The notes under the pieces are model-generated. The model ran no database searches and was not told the DNA's origin. It saw only the letters and a list, made by a program, of their open reading frames with translations. DNA of 64,000 bases from Myxococcus virescens (GTDB taxonomy: Bacteria; Myxococcota; Myxococcia; Myxococcales; Myxococcaceae): contig NZ_FNAJ01000008.1 of NCBI RefSeq assembly GCF_900101905.1, positions 124,001 through 188,000 on the forward strand, in the 5' to 3' direction. The translations under genes and the position numbers were made by a program. Below are positions 48,118-56,283 of the stretch, piece by piece. Each line of letters opens with the position of its first letter. The stretch's first letter is position 1.

Positions 48118-48960
48118 TCAGCTCAGGGTCGCGATGCCCTCGCCCAGCAGATCCGCCTCGCGGCCACGGCGCGACGGATAGCGGTCACCGAAGTCCTCCA
48201 GGTTGGCCTTCGCGTCGTCCCACCGCTGCTCCGTCACCTGCGCGAAGAAGTTGGGCGTGGCCGTCTTCAGCGAGCCGTACTGGAAGCCCACGGAGGCAAT
48301 CACCGTCTGCATCTCCCGCGGCAGCTCCGCGAACTTCGGCCGGCTGCCACCGTCCGCGGCGTTCAGGCGCTCGACCTCGGTGTTGTACTCGTTGACGACG
48401 TTGTCCAGCGCCTCGCCCTTCACGGCCCGGTCCAGCTCCTTGACCTCTTCCGCCGTCAGGTTCAGCGGGTTCTCCGCCAGGAAGTCCGCGGCGTCCTGGC
48501 CCTTCTTGCCCAGGTAGGGCTCCAGCTTCGTCTTCAGCGCGTCCGACAGCCCCAGCCGGTCCAAATCGTTCATGTCCCGGGCGCCCAGGTCCACGCCCGT
48601 GCCCACCGTGACACCGCTCTTGCTCCCCGTGGCGTCCGGGACATAGCCATCCTGTACCGCCCGGCCCTCCTGCTCGGCGATGAAGTCCCAGTCGACGTCC
48701 GGCTCCGTCGCGGCGGCAACTCCGCCCTCCGGAGCCACGGCCTGGGCCTCGACCGCCGGTTGCGACTGCTTCGCCGCGTGGGCGGGCCGCGAGTCCCAGC
48801 CGTCCTTCACCGAATAGCCCTTGGCCTTGTTCTGCTCGGGCTGCCGCGCGTCCTCGCGCCGGTTCGTCTCATTCCGGAGGCCGCGGGCGGAGTCCCCTCC
48901 CGACACCCGCGATTCCCGCTGGGAGCTTCTTGAAGACGAAGAGCGATCGATTCCAGTCAT
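48118..48960 (-). CDS. Pesticin-type lysozyme domain protein
   Basis: A 280-residue protein. Residues about 90-275 match the T4-lysozyme-like pesticin C-terminal fold: a FIAEQEGRAVQDGYVP stretch with a Glu, then GVTVGTGVDLGARD (the Thr and Asp of the glycosidase centre), DFLAENPLNLTAEEVKELDR, ELPREMQTVIASVGFQYG and a C-terminal helix. The first 80 residues are Ser/Arg-rich and disordered; no signal peptide. GAGGA precedes the ATG. It lies at the junction: endolysin at the prophage end, or a host muramidase/effector of a type common in myxobacteria. Confidence 0.75.
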   Translation of the reverse strand: MTGIDRSSSSRSSQRESRVSGGDSARGLRNETNRREDARQPEQNKAKGYSVKDGWDSRPAHAAKQSQPAVEAQAVAPEGGVAAATEPDVDWDFIAEQEGRAVQDGYVPDATGSKSGVTVGTGVDLGARDMNDLDRLGLSDALKTKLEPYLGKKGQDAADFLAENPLNLTAEEVKELDRAVKGEALDNVVNEYNTEVERLNAADGGSRPKFAELPREMQTVIASVGFQYGSLKTATPNFFAQVTEQRWDDAKANLEDFGDRYPSRRGREADLLGEGIATLS

Positions 48961-49059
48961 GGCAGGTCCTCACTGAGTCCGGGAAAATTCGACTAACAGT
49001 GTGAAGCCTGCCACCCACATCACCCTTCATCAAGCCGCAGTGCGCGATTTAGCCAAAAT

Positions 49060-49368
49060 TCAACTCACTCCTGACATTCGCAACAAAGCTGCAACACCTG
49101 CCGCCCCCACCACCACGACGATGAAGGGCAGCTTCCGCCACGCCAGCACGGCGCCAGCGAGCACCCCCGCCGGACGTGCCCAGCCCGAGAAGCCGCCGTT
49201 CGACGTCAGCGTGGCCGTGGCCACCAGCGCGGTGAGCAGCGCAATCGCGGAGAGGGACAGCAGGCCCTGGACCCGCGCGGACACCTGCATGCGCTGACTC
49301 AGCAGCGGGCCCGCGAGCCGGAAGGCATAGGTGCCCGCCGCCAGAACCAGGATGGGGAGCAGCGTCAT
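49060..49368 (-). CDS. azlD: AzlD-family branched-chain amino acid transporter subunit
   Basis: A 102-residue membrane protein with three to four helices. The N terminus ILVLAAGTYAFRLAGPLL and a Gly/Ala/Val-rich body match AzlD. It overlaps the AzlC gene (ATGA). In characterised systems AzlC and AzlD together export branched-chain amino acids; the specificity here is not proven by sequence. First clear host operon to the right of the junction, leftward. Confidence 0.87.
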   Translation of the reverse strand: MTLLPILVLAAGTYAFRLAGPLLSQRMQVSARVQGLLSLSAIALLTALVATATLTSNGGFSGWARPAGVLAGAVLAWRKLPFIVVVVGAAGVAALLRMSGVS

Positions 49369-50114
49369 CGCAGCACCAGCCCGAGCGCCAGCAGCGAGAG
49401 CAGCACGGGAACCCCCGTGGGAAGAATCGGCGTGGTGGCGAGCGCGATGAGCGCCGCGCCCCCCGCCACCCAGCGCGCCCGGGCAGCCGCCGTGCGGGCT
49501 TCGTGGGCGCGTGCTGCCTCGACCTCACCCTCCGTGATACCGGGCTCGGCGTTCGGAGGCCTGGCGGGGGCGGTCAGCGACGGCAGCAGCAGCGCCAGCA
49601 ACCCGGCGGGAAACGCGGCATCGAGCCCCATCGCCTCCGGGCTGCCCAGCGCCGTTCCCGCCAGGGCGCCGACGAGGACGCCCACGTTCCAGGCCATGAA
49701 CAGCGCCCCACCGCACAGCCAGTACGCCGCCTTCCGGCGCTCCGGCGTGGGCTGCGCGAGCGCGAACGCCACGGACTCGTCCACCATCAAGTGCGTGCCG
49801 ATCAGCCGCACGAGCCAGTGCTTTCCCAGCACGTCCGAAATCACCAAGCCGAACGGCAGGTGCCTCGCGTTGAGCAGCAGCCCCGCGATGACCGCGGCCA
49901 CGGGACTGCCACCGCCCGCCACCACCCCCACGGCCATGAACTGCGAACCGCCCGCGAAGACGAGCACGGACATGGCCAACGCGACCCACACCGACAATCC
50001 CGACGCCACCGCGATGGCACCGAACGAAGCCCCGATGACGCCAGAGGCGGCGGCAATCGCCGCGACATCCCGAACCAGACTTCGATCCACATGCCCCATG
50101 GCCATGGCGCGCAT
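49365..50114 (-). CDS. azlC: AzlC-family branched-chain amino acid exporter
   Basis: A 249-residue membrane protein with about five to six helices. Characteristic AzlC segments are ASFGAIAVASGLS, SVLVFAGGSQFMAVGVVAGGG, LLLNARHLPFGLVISDVL and THLMVDESVAFAL. A hydrophilic loop with Glu/Ala/Arg repeats (around 190-210) precedes the last helices. It pairs with the downstream AzlD. The start is uncertain between two nearby ATGs (50,114 and 50,099). Confidence 0.92.
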   Translation of the reverse strand: MRAMAMGHVDRSLVRDVAAIAAASGVIGASFGAIAVASGLSVWVALAMSVLVFAGGSQFMAVGVVAGGGSPVAAVIAGLLLNARHLPFGLVISDVLGKHWLVRLIGTHLMVDESVAFALAQPTPERRKAAYWLCGGALFMAWNVGVLVGALAGTALGSPEAMGLDAAFPAGLLALLLPSLTAPARPPNAEPGITEGEVEAARAHEARTAAARARWVAGGAALIALATTPILPTGVPVLLSLLALGLVLR

Positions 50115-50365
50115 CCATGAAACGAAGGCACGGGCCGGTCAACGACGAACACCGGCACGGACCTCGAGGCCCCAGCCTTCGAGCCGGCAAGCCCCCGCGT
50201 ACGCGCTGCGCCCACCCAACGGTACATTTCTACTGCCCGTCGCCTCCCACCGCCGCCGCGGAGTGAAGCGAAGCGCAACCGGGATTCAAGTGACCCACCC
50301 ACGCTGTACTCGACGGCATTTTCAGGGGCTGAACGTGCCCACGGGACGTGGGAGAGTCAGCGGTG

Positions 50366-51880
50366 ATGAGTACGGGCTCCATCCTTGGCATCGACTTCGG
50401 GACCACCAACACGGCCGCGGCCTTCTTCGACAAGGCCGGCAAGCTTCGCGTCGTTCCGGTGACGGACAAGAGCGTCACGCTGCCTTCCGTCGTCTGGTTC
50501 CACGCGGCGGACAAGGCCCTCGTTGGCCACGCCGCGCGCCGGCAAATCATTGATGACCCGCGCCACACCGTCTTCGGCGCCAAGCGCTTCCTGGGCCGCC
50601 GTTTCCAGTCCGAGTACGTCACCCAGCACAAGGACAAGTACGCCTTCGAGCTCGTCGAGGCCGAGGACGGCTACACGGCCGTGACGATGTACGGGAAGCA
50701 GACGTCGCTGACGGACGTGGCGCACCTCATCATCAAGCAGATTCTCACGTTGGCGAACCACGCCGCCGGCACGCCCTTCCGCGAGTGCGTGCTCACCGTG
50801 CCCGCGCACGCCAGCAGCCGCCAGCGCGCGGCGGTGCGCCATGCCGCGGAGCAGGCCGGCCTCCAGGTGCGCGCCATCGTCAACGAGCCCACCGCCGCCG
50901 CGCTCTACTACGCCAACCTGCGCAACCCCGAGCAGACGGTGATGGTGTTCGACCTGGGCGGCGGCACCTTCGACGCCACCCTGCTCGCGGTGCAGAACAA
51001 GGTGGTGAAGGTGCTGGCCACCGGCGGTGATGCCTTCCTGGGCGGCGCCAACTTCGACGAGCGCATCGTGGAGATGCTGGTGGACGACTTCCACCAGAAG
51101 CACGGCATCGACCTGCGCGGGAACAAGGTGGTGATGCAGCGGCTCGTCTTCGCCGCTGAGTCCGCGAAGATGGCGCTGAGCCAGCGCGACGCCACGGTGC
51201 TCCGCGTGCCGTGCATCGCCCAGAAGGACGGCGGCTTCATCGACTTCGACTTCACGCTCACCCGCAAGCGCCTGGAGGAGATGGCCTTCCAGCTCATCGA
51301 GCGCACCGCCTCCGCCTGCGACGACGTGCTGGAGCGCGCGAAGCTGAAGGCAGACCAGATTGACGAGCTGGTCCTCGTCGGCGGCCAGACGCGCATGCCC
51401 GCCATCCGCCAGCGCTTCTCCCACTTCAAGCGCATGTCCTCCGACAAGGAGGTCAACCCGGAGCTCGGCGTCGCGGTGGGCGCGGCCATCCTCGGCCGGA
51501 ACCTGGCGCGCGGCATCACCGGCCTGGCGGACGTGGTGCCCATGCCCATCAGCATCATGGTCCCCGGCGGCGCGCAGCACGAGGTCATCCCCGCCAACAC
51601 CCCCGTGCCCGCGACGAAGTCCGTGACGCTGGAGCTGCCGATGATTCCCGGGCCGCTCTCCATCGCCCTCTTCGAGGCGCTGGACACCACCACCGTGGAC
51701 CGCGAGCTGCTAGGCACCGTCCGCGTCGAGTTGGACTGGCGCACCACCTACAAGGGCCCCACCACGCTGGAGCTCCGCATGGGTCAGGACTTCGTCCTCA
51801 GCGCCGCGCTCGTCTCCCCGCAGGGCGCCCGGCATCCGCTGACCATCAGCGACATGCGCGCGCCCAAACGCTCCGCGTAA
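50366..51880 (+). CDS. Hsp70/DnaK-family chaperone-like protein
   Basis: A 504-residue Hsp70 relative. ATPase phosphate-1 GIDFGTTNTAAAFF, phosphate-2 VMVFDLGGGTFDATLLA and adenosine motif LVLVGGQTRMPAI are all present, as are VLTVPAHASSRQR and IVNEPTAAALYY. The substrate-binding part is about 120 residues (IPANTPVPATKSVTLELPM) and the helical lid of DnaK (about 640 residues) is missing. It is therefore an accessory, HscC-like or specialised Hsp70 rather than the main DnaK. No DnaJ or GrpE gene is adjacent. Expressed rightward, with DoxX following by 58 bp. Confidence 0.92.
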   Translation: MSTGSILGIDFGTTNTAAAFFDKAGKLRVVPVTDKSVTLPSVVWFHAADKALVGHAARRQIIDDPRHTVFGAKRFLGRRFQSEYVTQHKDKYAFELVEAEDGYTAVTMYGKQTSLTDVAHLIIKQILTLANHAAGTPFRECVLTVPAHASSRQRAAVRHAAEQAGLQVRAIVNEPTAAALYYANLRNPEQTVMVFDLGGGTFDATLLAVQNKVVKVLATGGDAFLGGANFDERIVEMLVDDFHQKHGIDLRGNKVVMQRLVFAAESAKMALSQRDATVLRVPCIAQKDGGFIDFDFTLTRKRLEEMAFQLIERTASACDDVLERAKLKADQIDELVLVGGQTRMPAIRQRFSHFKRMSSDKEVNPELGVAVGAAILGRNLARGITGLADVVPMPISIMVPGGAQHEVIPANTPVPATKSVTLELPMIPGPLSIALFEALDTTTVDRELLGTVRVELDWRTTYKGPTTLELRMGQDFVLSAALVSPQGARHPLTISDMRAPKRSA

Positions 51881-51938
51881 CGCTGCGTGACGCACGTCGC
51901 CGTGCGAGGATGCGCGGGCAACCTGGGAGGTACACAGC

Positions 51939-52328
51939 ATGGTGGGTAAGTCCGCGGTGGGTTTGACGTTGATCCGCGTGGTGTTCGGTCTCTCGTTGGC
52001 GCTGGGGCACGGCCTGCCCAAGCTCACCGGCGACATGAGCAAGTTCGCGGCGGGCGTGGCGCAGCTCGGATTCCCGTTTCCGACGTTCTTCGCCTGGTGC
52101 GCCACGTTGGCGGAGTTCCTGGGCGGGCTGCTCGTGGCTGTGGGCCTCTTCACGCGTCCGGCGGCGGCGATGGCGGGCTTCACCATGGCAGTGGCCCTCT
52201 ACCGGCACCGCGCGGACCCCTTCGGCCGCATGGAAATGGCGCTGCTCTACCTCGCCGTCATGGCCGGAATCGCGCTCATCGGCGCGGGGCCGTGGAGCCT
52301 CGACGCGAAGGTCCGCCGCCGCGCCTGA
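51939..52328 (+). CDS. DoxX family membrane protein
   Basis: A 129-residue membrane protein with four helices (LTLIRVVFGLSLALGHGLPK, then FAWCATLAEFLGGLLVAVGL, MAGFTMAVALYRHR and YLAVMAGIALIGAG). DoxX proteins are linked to oxidative-stress or quinone-related membrane complexes. GGGAGGT ribosome-binding site. It follows the Hsp70-like gene closely. Confidence 0.9.
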   Translation: MVGKSAVGLTLIRVVFGLSLALGHGLPKLTGDMSKFAAGVAQLGFPFPTFFAWCATLAEFLGGLLVAVGLFTRPAAAMAGFTMAVALYRHRADPFGRMEMALLYLAVMAGIALIGAGPWSLDAKVRRRA

Positions 52329-52338
52329 ACCACGCGGA

Positions 52339-53013
52339 TCAGGCGGCCACGCGTTCCACACACTCCGGGGTGTCGTTGGCGGGGGAGTTCACCACGCGCG
52401 ACACCTCGTAGGCGTCCAGCGACTCCTCGGCGCAGGGCACCAGCAGCGGGAGCAGCACCGAGGACTCCTGCGGCTCCGGACGCAGCCACACCTCCTGGGC
52501 CTCCGGCTCGAGGATGACGGGCATCCGGTCATGGATGGGCGCCATCAGCGCGTTGGGCCCGATGGTGATGATGGTGCAGGTGTTGAGCACCTCGCCCGTG
52601 TCGGGCGCGGTCCACTCTTCCCACAGCCCCGCGAGCGTCAGGAGCTGCCCGTCCTTGCGGTGGAAGTAATACGGCGTCTTCGGCTTCGTGGACTGCTTCC
52701 ACTCGTACCAGCCATCCACCACGACGAGGCAACGGCGCCGCTTGAGCGCGGAACGGAAGCTGGGCTTCTCCGCCACGGTTTCGCCCCGTGCGTTGATGAG
52801 CTTGTTGCCAATGGCAGGGTCCTTCGCCCACGACGGGACGAGCCCCCAGCGGAAGGCATCCAGCATCCGTGCGCCATCGTTGGTCACCACGGGCATCAAC
52901 TGCGTGGGACAGAGATTGAAGCGCGGGCGCTCCACGGCGGTACGGATGCCTGCGAGGCCCAGACCGGTGACAATCTGCTCAGGAGAGGTTCGAACGGTGA
53001 CACGGCCACACAT
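52339..53013 (-). CDS. SRAP domain protein (HMCES/YedK family)
   Basis: A 224-residue SRAP protein. Met1-Cys2 (MCGRVTVRTS) is the catalytic Cys after Met removal. Other conserved parts are RFNLCPTQLMPVV, RWGLVPSWA, INARGETVAEKPSFRSALKRR-type blocks, VVVDGWYEWK and PIHDRMPVIL (His). These enzymes form a thiazolidine crosslink with abasic sites in single-stranded DNA. ATG at 53,013 is fixed by the need for Met-Cys. Upstream sequence is noncoding. Confidence 0.95.
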   Translation of the reverse strand: MCGRVTVRTSPEQIVTGLGLAGIRTAVERPRFNLCPTQLMPVVTNDGARMLDAFRWGLVPSWAKDPAIGNKLINARGETVAEKPSFRSALKRRRCLVVVDGWYEWKQSTKPKTPYYFHRKDGQLLTLAGLWEEWTAPDTGEVLNTCTIITIGPNALMAPIHDRMPVILEPEAQEVWLRPEPQESSVLLPLLVPCAEESLDAYEVSRVVNSPANDTPECVERVAA

Positions 53014-53109
53014 GGGCAGGAAGTATCGCCCTGGCTGGCCGAATGCCCAAGAAGACGCCTGGCCAGTGCGGCCGAACAGGCGGGTGGATGCTGCGGTAGC
53101 ATGGGCGGC

Positions 53110-53292
53110 ATGAGCGACGGCCCCAAGAAGAACCCGAAGGTGTTTGGCGTTCCGGTGAAGATCGACCCGTACACGTCGGTCCGGCCTGAGCACCCCACCG
53201 GCGAGTTCGGCATGCCGAGCGCGAAGAAGAAGGATGACAAGCCCTTCGACCCCTTCGCCGTCGTCATCGAGTCACCAAAAGGCGGCGGCTGA
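53110..53292 (+). CDS. Small conserved-looking protein of unknown function
   Basis: A 60-residue polar protein, divergent from SRAP: KKNPKVFGVPVKIDPYTSVR, then PTGEFGMPSAKKKDDKPF and a short hydrophobic end. An in-frame ATG at 53,101 may be the start. No membrane or metal motif. Likely a myxobacterial small protein. Confidence 0.55.
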   Translation: MSDGPKKNPKVFGVPVKIDPYTSVRPEHPTGEFGMPSAKKKDDKPFDPFAVVIESPKGGG

Positions 53293-53344
53293 GCAACGGA
53301 ATCCGGAGCCCGCCGCCTGTCTGCTGGACTACAACGGGTGGGCC

Positions 53345-54085
53345 ATGAACCGGACTTCGCTGCTTTCTCTCTGTGTCGCCGCCTCGCTCGTCGCCTGCAC
53401 TGAGCGAACCTCGAGCCCCACCGCCGGAGTCGACTCGGGTGTCGCCGCCGCGCCTGTCGCCCCTGCCGCACCGGGCAAGGGACAGACACCCTCCCCCGCT
53501 CCGAGCACGGAGTACCAGGGCGCGGGCAGCCCGGATGCCGCGGCGCCGGGCTCGGCAACGGCCGAAGCGGCCAACGCCGATTCGGGCGTCGGCGAGTACA
53601 CGGGAGCGCCGGCCGCGGAGAAGGGCACCTGCTCAGCGGCGAGCTTGTCTCCGCGCGCAGCACCGGCTGCCCCGGCGCTGCCAGCGCCCGTGGAGTCGAT
53701 GCGTCAGCGCATCATCGCCGCGGCGGTGGCCTGTGATTACACGGCGCTCAACACCCTGGCGGACGAGAACGGCAAAGCCGTGCGGTTCACCTTCGGCGAC
53801 GGCACCGACGCGGGAGAGTACTGGCGTGCAGCGGAGAAGCTGGGCAACCCGGAGCTGGCGCGCATCGTCAAGGTCCTGAACCTGCCCTACGCGAAGCAGG
53901 ACAATCTCTACTTCTGGCCGGCCGTCCACGTCACCGGCGCGACATCCGACAAGGATTGGGGCGCGCTCAAGGGCGTCTACCCGGACGACGAGATCGCGGG
54001 GATGAAGGACCAGGGCAGCTACCTCGGCCTGCGCGTGGGCATCACCCCCGAAGGCGACTGGCAGATTGCCGTCGCCGGGGACTGA
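53345..54085 (+). CDS. Predicted lipoprotein
   Basis: A 246-residue lipoprotein: LLSLCVAASLVAC with Cys18. A Pro/Ala/Ser-rich linker (25-110) resembles those that project surface domains. The C-terminal 130 residues (MRQRIIAAAVACDYTALNTL, then FTFGDGTDAGEYWRAAEKLG and GLRVGITPEGDWQI) are a small alpha/beta domain of unknown function. It lies 52 bp after the small unknown gene. Confidence 0.82.
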   Translation: MNRTSLLSLCVAASLVACTERTSSPTAGVDSGVAAAPVAPAAPGKGQTPSPAPSTEYQGAGSPDAAAPGSATAEAANADSGVGEYTGAPAAEKGTCSAASLSPRAAPAAPALPAPVESMRQRIIAAAVACDYTALNTLADENGKAVRFTFGDGTDAGEYWRAAEKLGNPELARIVKVLNLPYAKQDNLYFWPAVHVTGATSDKDWGALKGVYPDDEIAGMKDQGSYLGLRVGITPEGDWQIAVAGD

Positions 54086-54100
54086 GGCACGCCACGCGTC

Positions 54101-55609
54101 TCACGTCGGCAGCTTGATGCCTGACAGCCGCTGGAACAGCTCCACGGCGAAGCCATCCGTCATGCCGGAGATGTAGTCCGTCACGCACAGCAGCCGCTGG
54201 TACTTCGACAGACGGGCCACCGCCTCGGTGATGGCTTCGTCTCGGGACGTGGGCTCTTCCGCCATGTCCCGGACGTGCTCCGGACGCTGGAAGAGGTCCA
54301 GTGGCAGCAATTGCCGCAGCTTCTTCTCCTCGCGGTTCGGCGTGTCGGTGACGACCGCCATCGCGAACATGTCCAGCAATCCGCCCAGCGTCTTGAAACC
54401 CGCGCTCTCAATCTGGAGCACGCGCTCGCTCTCATAGCCGTAGCGCCGCGTGAGGTTGCGGATGGCCTTCAACGGCTTCGCCACGTCATCCCGCGCGGAG
54501 GCCAACGGCGTCTCCCACGTCCCGTCTTCCATCGCCTCCACGTTCTCCAGGAACACCTTCACGCACGCCTGGATGAGCTCGCCAATCGCCCGCGCTCGCG
54601 CCTGCGCCAGCCGCGTCTCCGGATGCGACGGCGGCGGGCGCACAGGCCCTTTCACCGGACGAGGCAGCACCGCGTCCAGCAACTCACACGCATCCTTGAT
54701 GGGAATCAGCCCCAGCTTCGCCGAGTCCTCCAGGTCGATGACCGCGTAGCAGATGTCATCCGCCGCCTCGACCAGGAACGCCAACGGGTGCCGGGAGAAC
54801 ACGCCAGCCTCCCGCTCCACCAGGCCCACCGCGCGGTACGCCTCCAGCGCAAGGGCCTCGTCGTCCTGGAAGTAACCAAACTTCTTCTCGGACACGCGCC
54901 CCTTGTCCCGCTCACGCCCGCCCGGCAGCACCGACGCGCGCGGGTACTTGCTCATCGCCCCCAACGTCGCCGCGGTGTAGCGCAGGCCGCCCCGCCGCTC
55001 GCGCGACTGAAGCCGGTTGAGGATTCGGAAGCCCTGCGCGTTGCCCTCGAAGGCCTCCAGGTCCTGCCACTGCCCCACCGTCTCGAAGGGGCTCTTCCGC
55101 CCGTCCACCTCGGCACCGGGCCGCGCCAGCCGCTGTGACACCCAATGCTGGATGGCCGCCTCGCCGGAGTGGCCGAAGGGCGGATTGCCAATGTCATGCG
55201 CCAGGCACGCCGCCGCGACGATGGTGCCCAGGTGCGAGGGATTCACCATGACGTCGCGCGCCCGCAGCCCCCGCCCCGCCAGATTCCCCAGCGAGCGCCC
55301 GACACACGAAGCCTCGATGCTGTGCGTCAGCCGCGTGCGCGTGTAGTCGCTCGTGGACAGCGGAAACACCTGCGTCTTGTCGTGCAGGCAACGAAACTCC
55401 GCGGAGAAGACGATGCGGTCATAGTCCCGGTCGTAGTCGGTCCGCTCGTCCTGGAGCAGCGCGTCCATGTCACTCAGGACGGGCGCCGGCTCCTCCAGCG
55501 GCTTCTTCTCCGAGCCCACCCGGTAACCTGAAAGAAGCCGCCGCCAACGCTCCGTTCGACTGCTGCTGCTCACGCCTGCCTCGCTGTGCGAAGGGACCCG
55601 GAGTGACAT
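54101..55609 (-). CDS. dgt: dGTP triphosphohydrolase (dGTPase)
   Basis: A 502-residue HD-domain enzyme that converts dGTP to deoxyguanosine and triphosphate. YTRTRLTHSIEASCVGRSLG gives His96; LAHDIGNPPFGHSGE gives His138-Asp139 and the family signature; a further Asp (VEAADDICYAVID) completes the metal site. GAGGGGGG precedes the ATG at 55,609. It is a type with an N-terminal extension. Convergent with the lipoprotein gene. Confidence 0.95.
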   Translation of the reverse strand: MSLRVPSHSEAGVSSSSRTERWRRLLSGYRVGSEKKPLEEPAPVLSDMDALLQDERTDYDRDYDRIVFSAEFRCLHDKTQVFPLSTSDYTRTRLTHSIEASCVGRSLGNLAGRGLRARDVMVNPSHLGTIVAAACLAHDIGNPPFGHSGEAAIQHWVSQRLARPGAEVDGRKSPFETVGQWQDLEAFEGNAQGFRILNRLQSRERRGGLRYTAATLGAMSKYPRASVLPGGRERDKGRVSEKKFGYFQDDEALALEAYRAVGLVEREAGVFSRHPLAFLVEAADDICYAVIDLEDSAKLGLIPIKDACELLDAVLPRPVKGPVRPPPSHPETRLAQARARAIGELIQACVKVFLENVEAMEDGTWETPLASARDDVAKPLKAIRNLTRRYGYESERVLQIESAGFKTLGGLLDMFAMAVVTDTPNREEKKLRQLLPLDLFQRPEHVRDMAEEPTSRDEAITEAVARLSKYQRLLCVTDYISGMTDGFAVELFQRLSGIKLPT

Positions 55610-55765
55610 GCTGCCCCCCTCACGCACCGAGGCAAGTTTTACCAGCCGGGCGGACGGGCCCCCGTCCCCCCTCCCATGAGACATCGCGCCGCTGGACGAA
55701 GGCGCGGCCCCCGGGCAGCCTTCCGCCCGGCGAACACCGCCCATCCAACGGAGGCGTCCTCACGT

Positions 55766-56281
55766 ATGAAGCTCAAGGCCCTGTGCATCACCGTGTCGCT
55801 ACTCACCCTTCCCGGCGTGGCCTTCGCGCAGGGCGGGTTCGGCGCCCTCACCAAGGCCGCGGGCGATGCCGGCAAGTCCGCCGTGGAGAAGCGCGTCAAC
55901 ACCAAGCTGATGGACGAGGGCCGGCAGAACCAGTGCAGCTTCAAGACAGGCACAGCCCAGCTCGATGCCGGCTGCGACGCCAAGCTCAAGAAGCTGACCA
56001 ACGCGCTCGTCGACGCCAAGAAGCAGCTCGTCGCCGCCGGCGTGAAGTCCTACAAGTTCGAGGTCTCCGGCCACACCGACTCCACCGGTGACGCGGCCAA
56101 GAACAAGAAGCTCAGCGAGCAGCGCGCGGAGACCATCGTCAAGGAGCTCATCGCGCGCGGCATCCCCCGGGGCGAAATCATCGCCGTGGGCTACGGCTCC
56201 GAGAAGCCGCTGGTGAAGCCCGACGACACCGCCGCCAAGAAGGCGAAGAACCGCCGCTACGAGCTCCAGGTCCGCCTGTAG
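55766..56281 (+). CDS. OmpA-family peptidoglycan-binding protein
   Basis: A 171-residue exported protein with a cleavable signal (MKLKALCITVSLLTLPGVAFAQ). The C-terminal OmpA domain has FEVSGHTDSTGDAAKNKKLS, QRAETIVKELIARGI and GYGSEKPLVKPDDT, then NRRYELQVRL, including the Asp and Arg that grip diaminopimelate. No beta-barrel part. It ends 2 bp before a convergent gene. Confidence 0.92.
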   Translation: MKLKALCITVSLLTLPGVAFAQGGFGALTKAAGDAGKSAVEKRVNTKLMDEGRQNQCSFKTGTAQLDAGCDAKLKKLTNALVDAKKQLVAAGVKSYKFEVSGHTDSTGDAAKNKKLSEQRAETIVKELIARGIPRGEIIAVGYGSEKPLVKPDDTAAKKAKNRRYELQVRL

Positions 56282-56283
56282 CC

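Noticed and set aside
50366..51880. The main DnaK gene of the host
   Set aside because: It lacks the helical lid, is about 130 residues too short and has no grpE or dnaJ neighbour.
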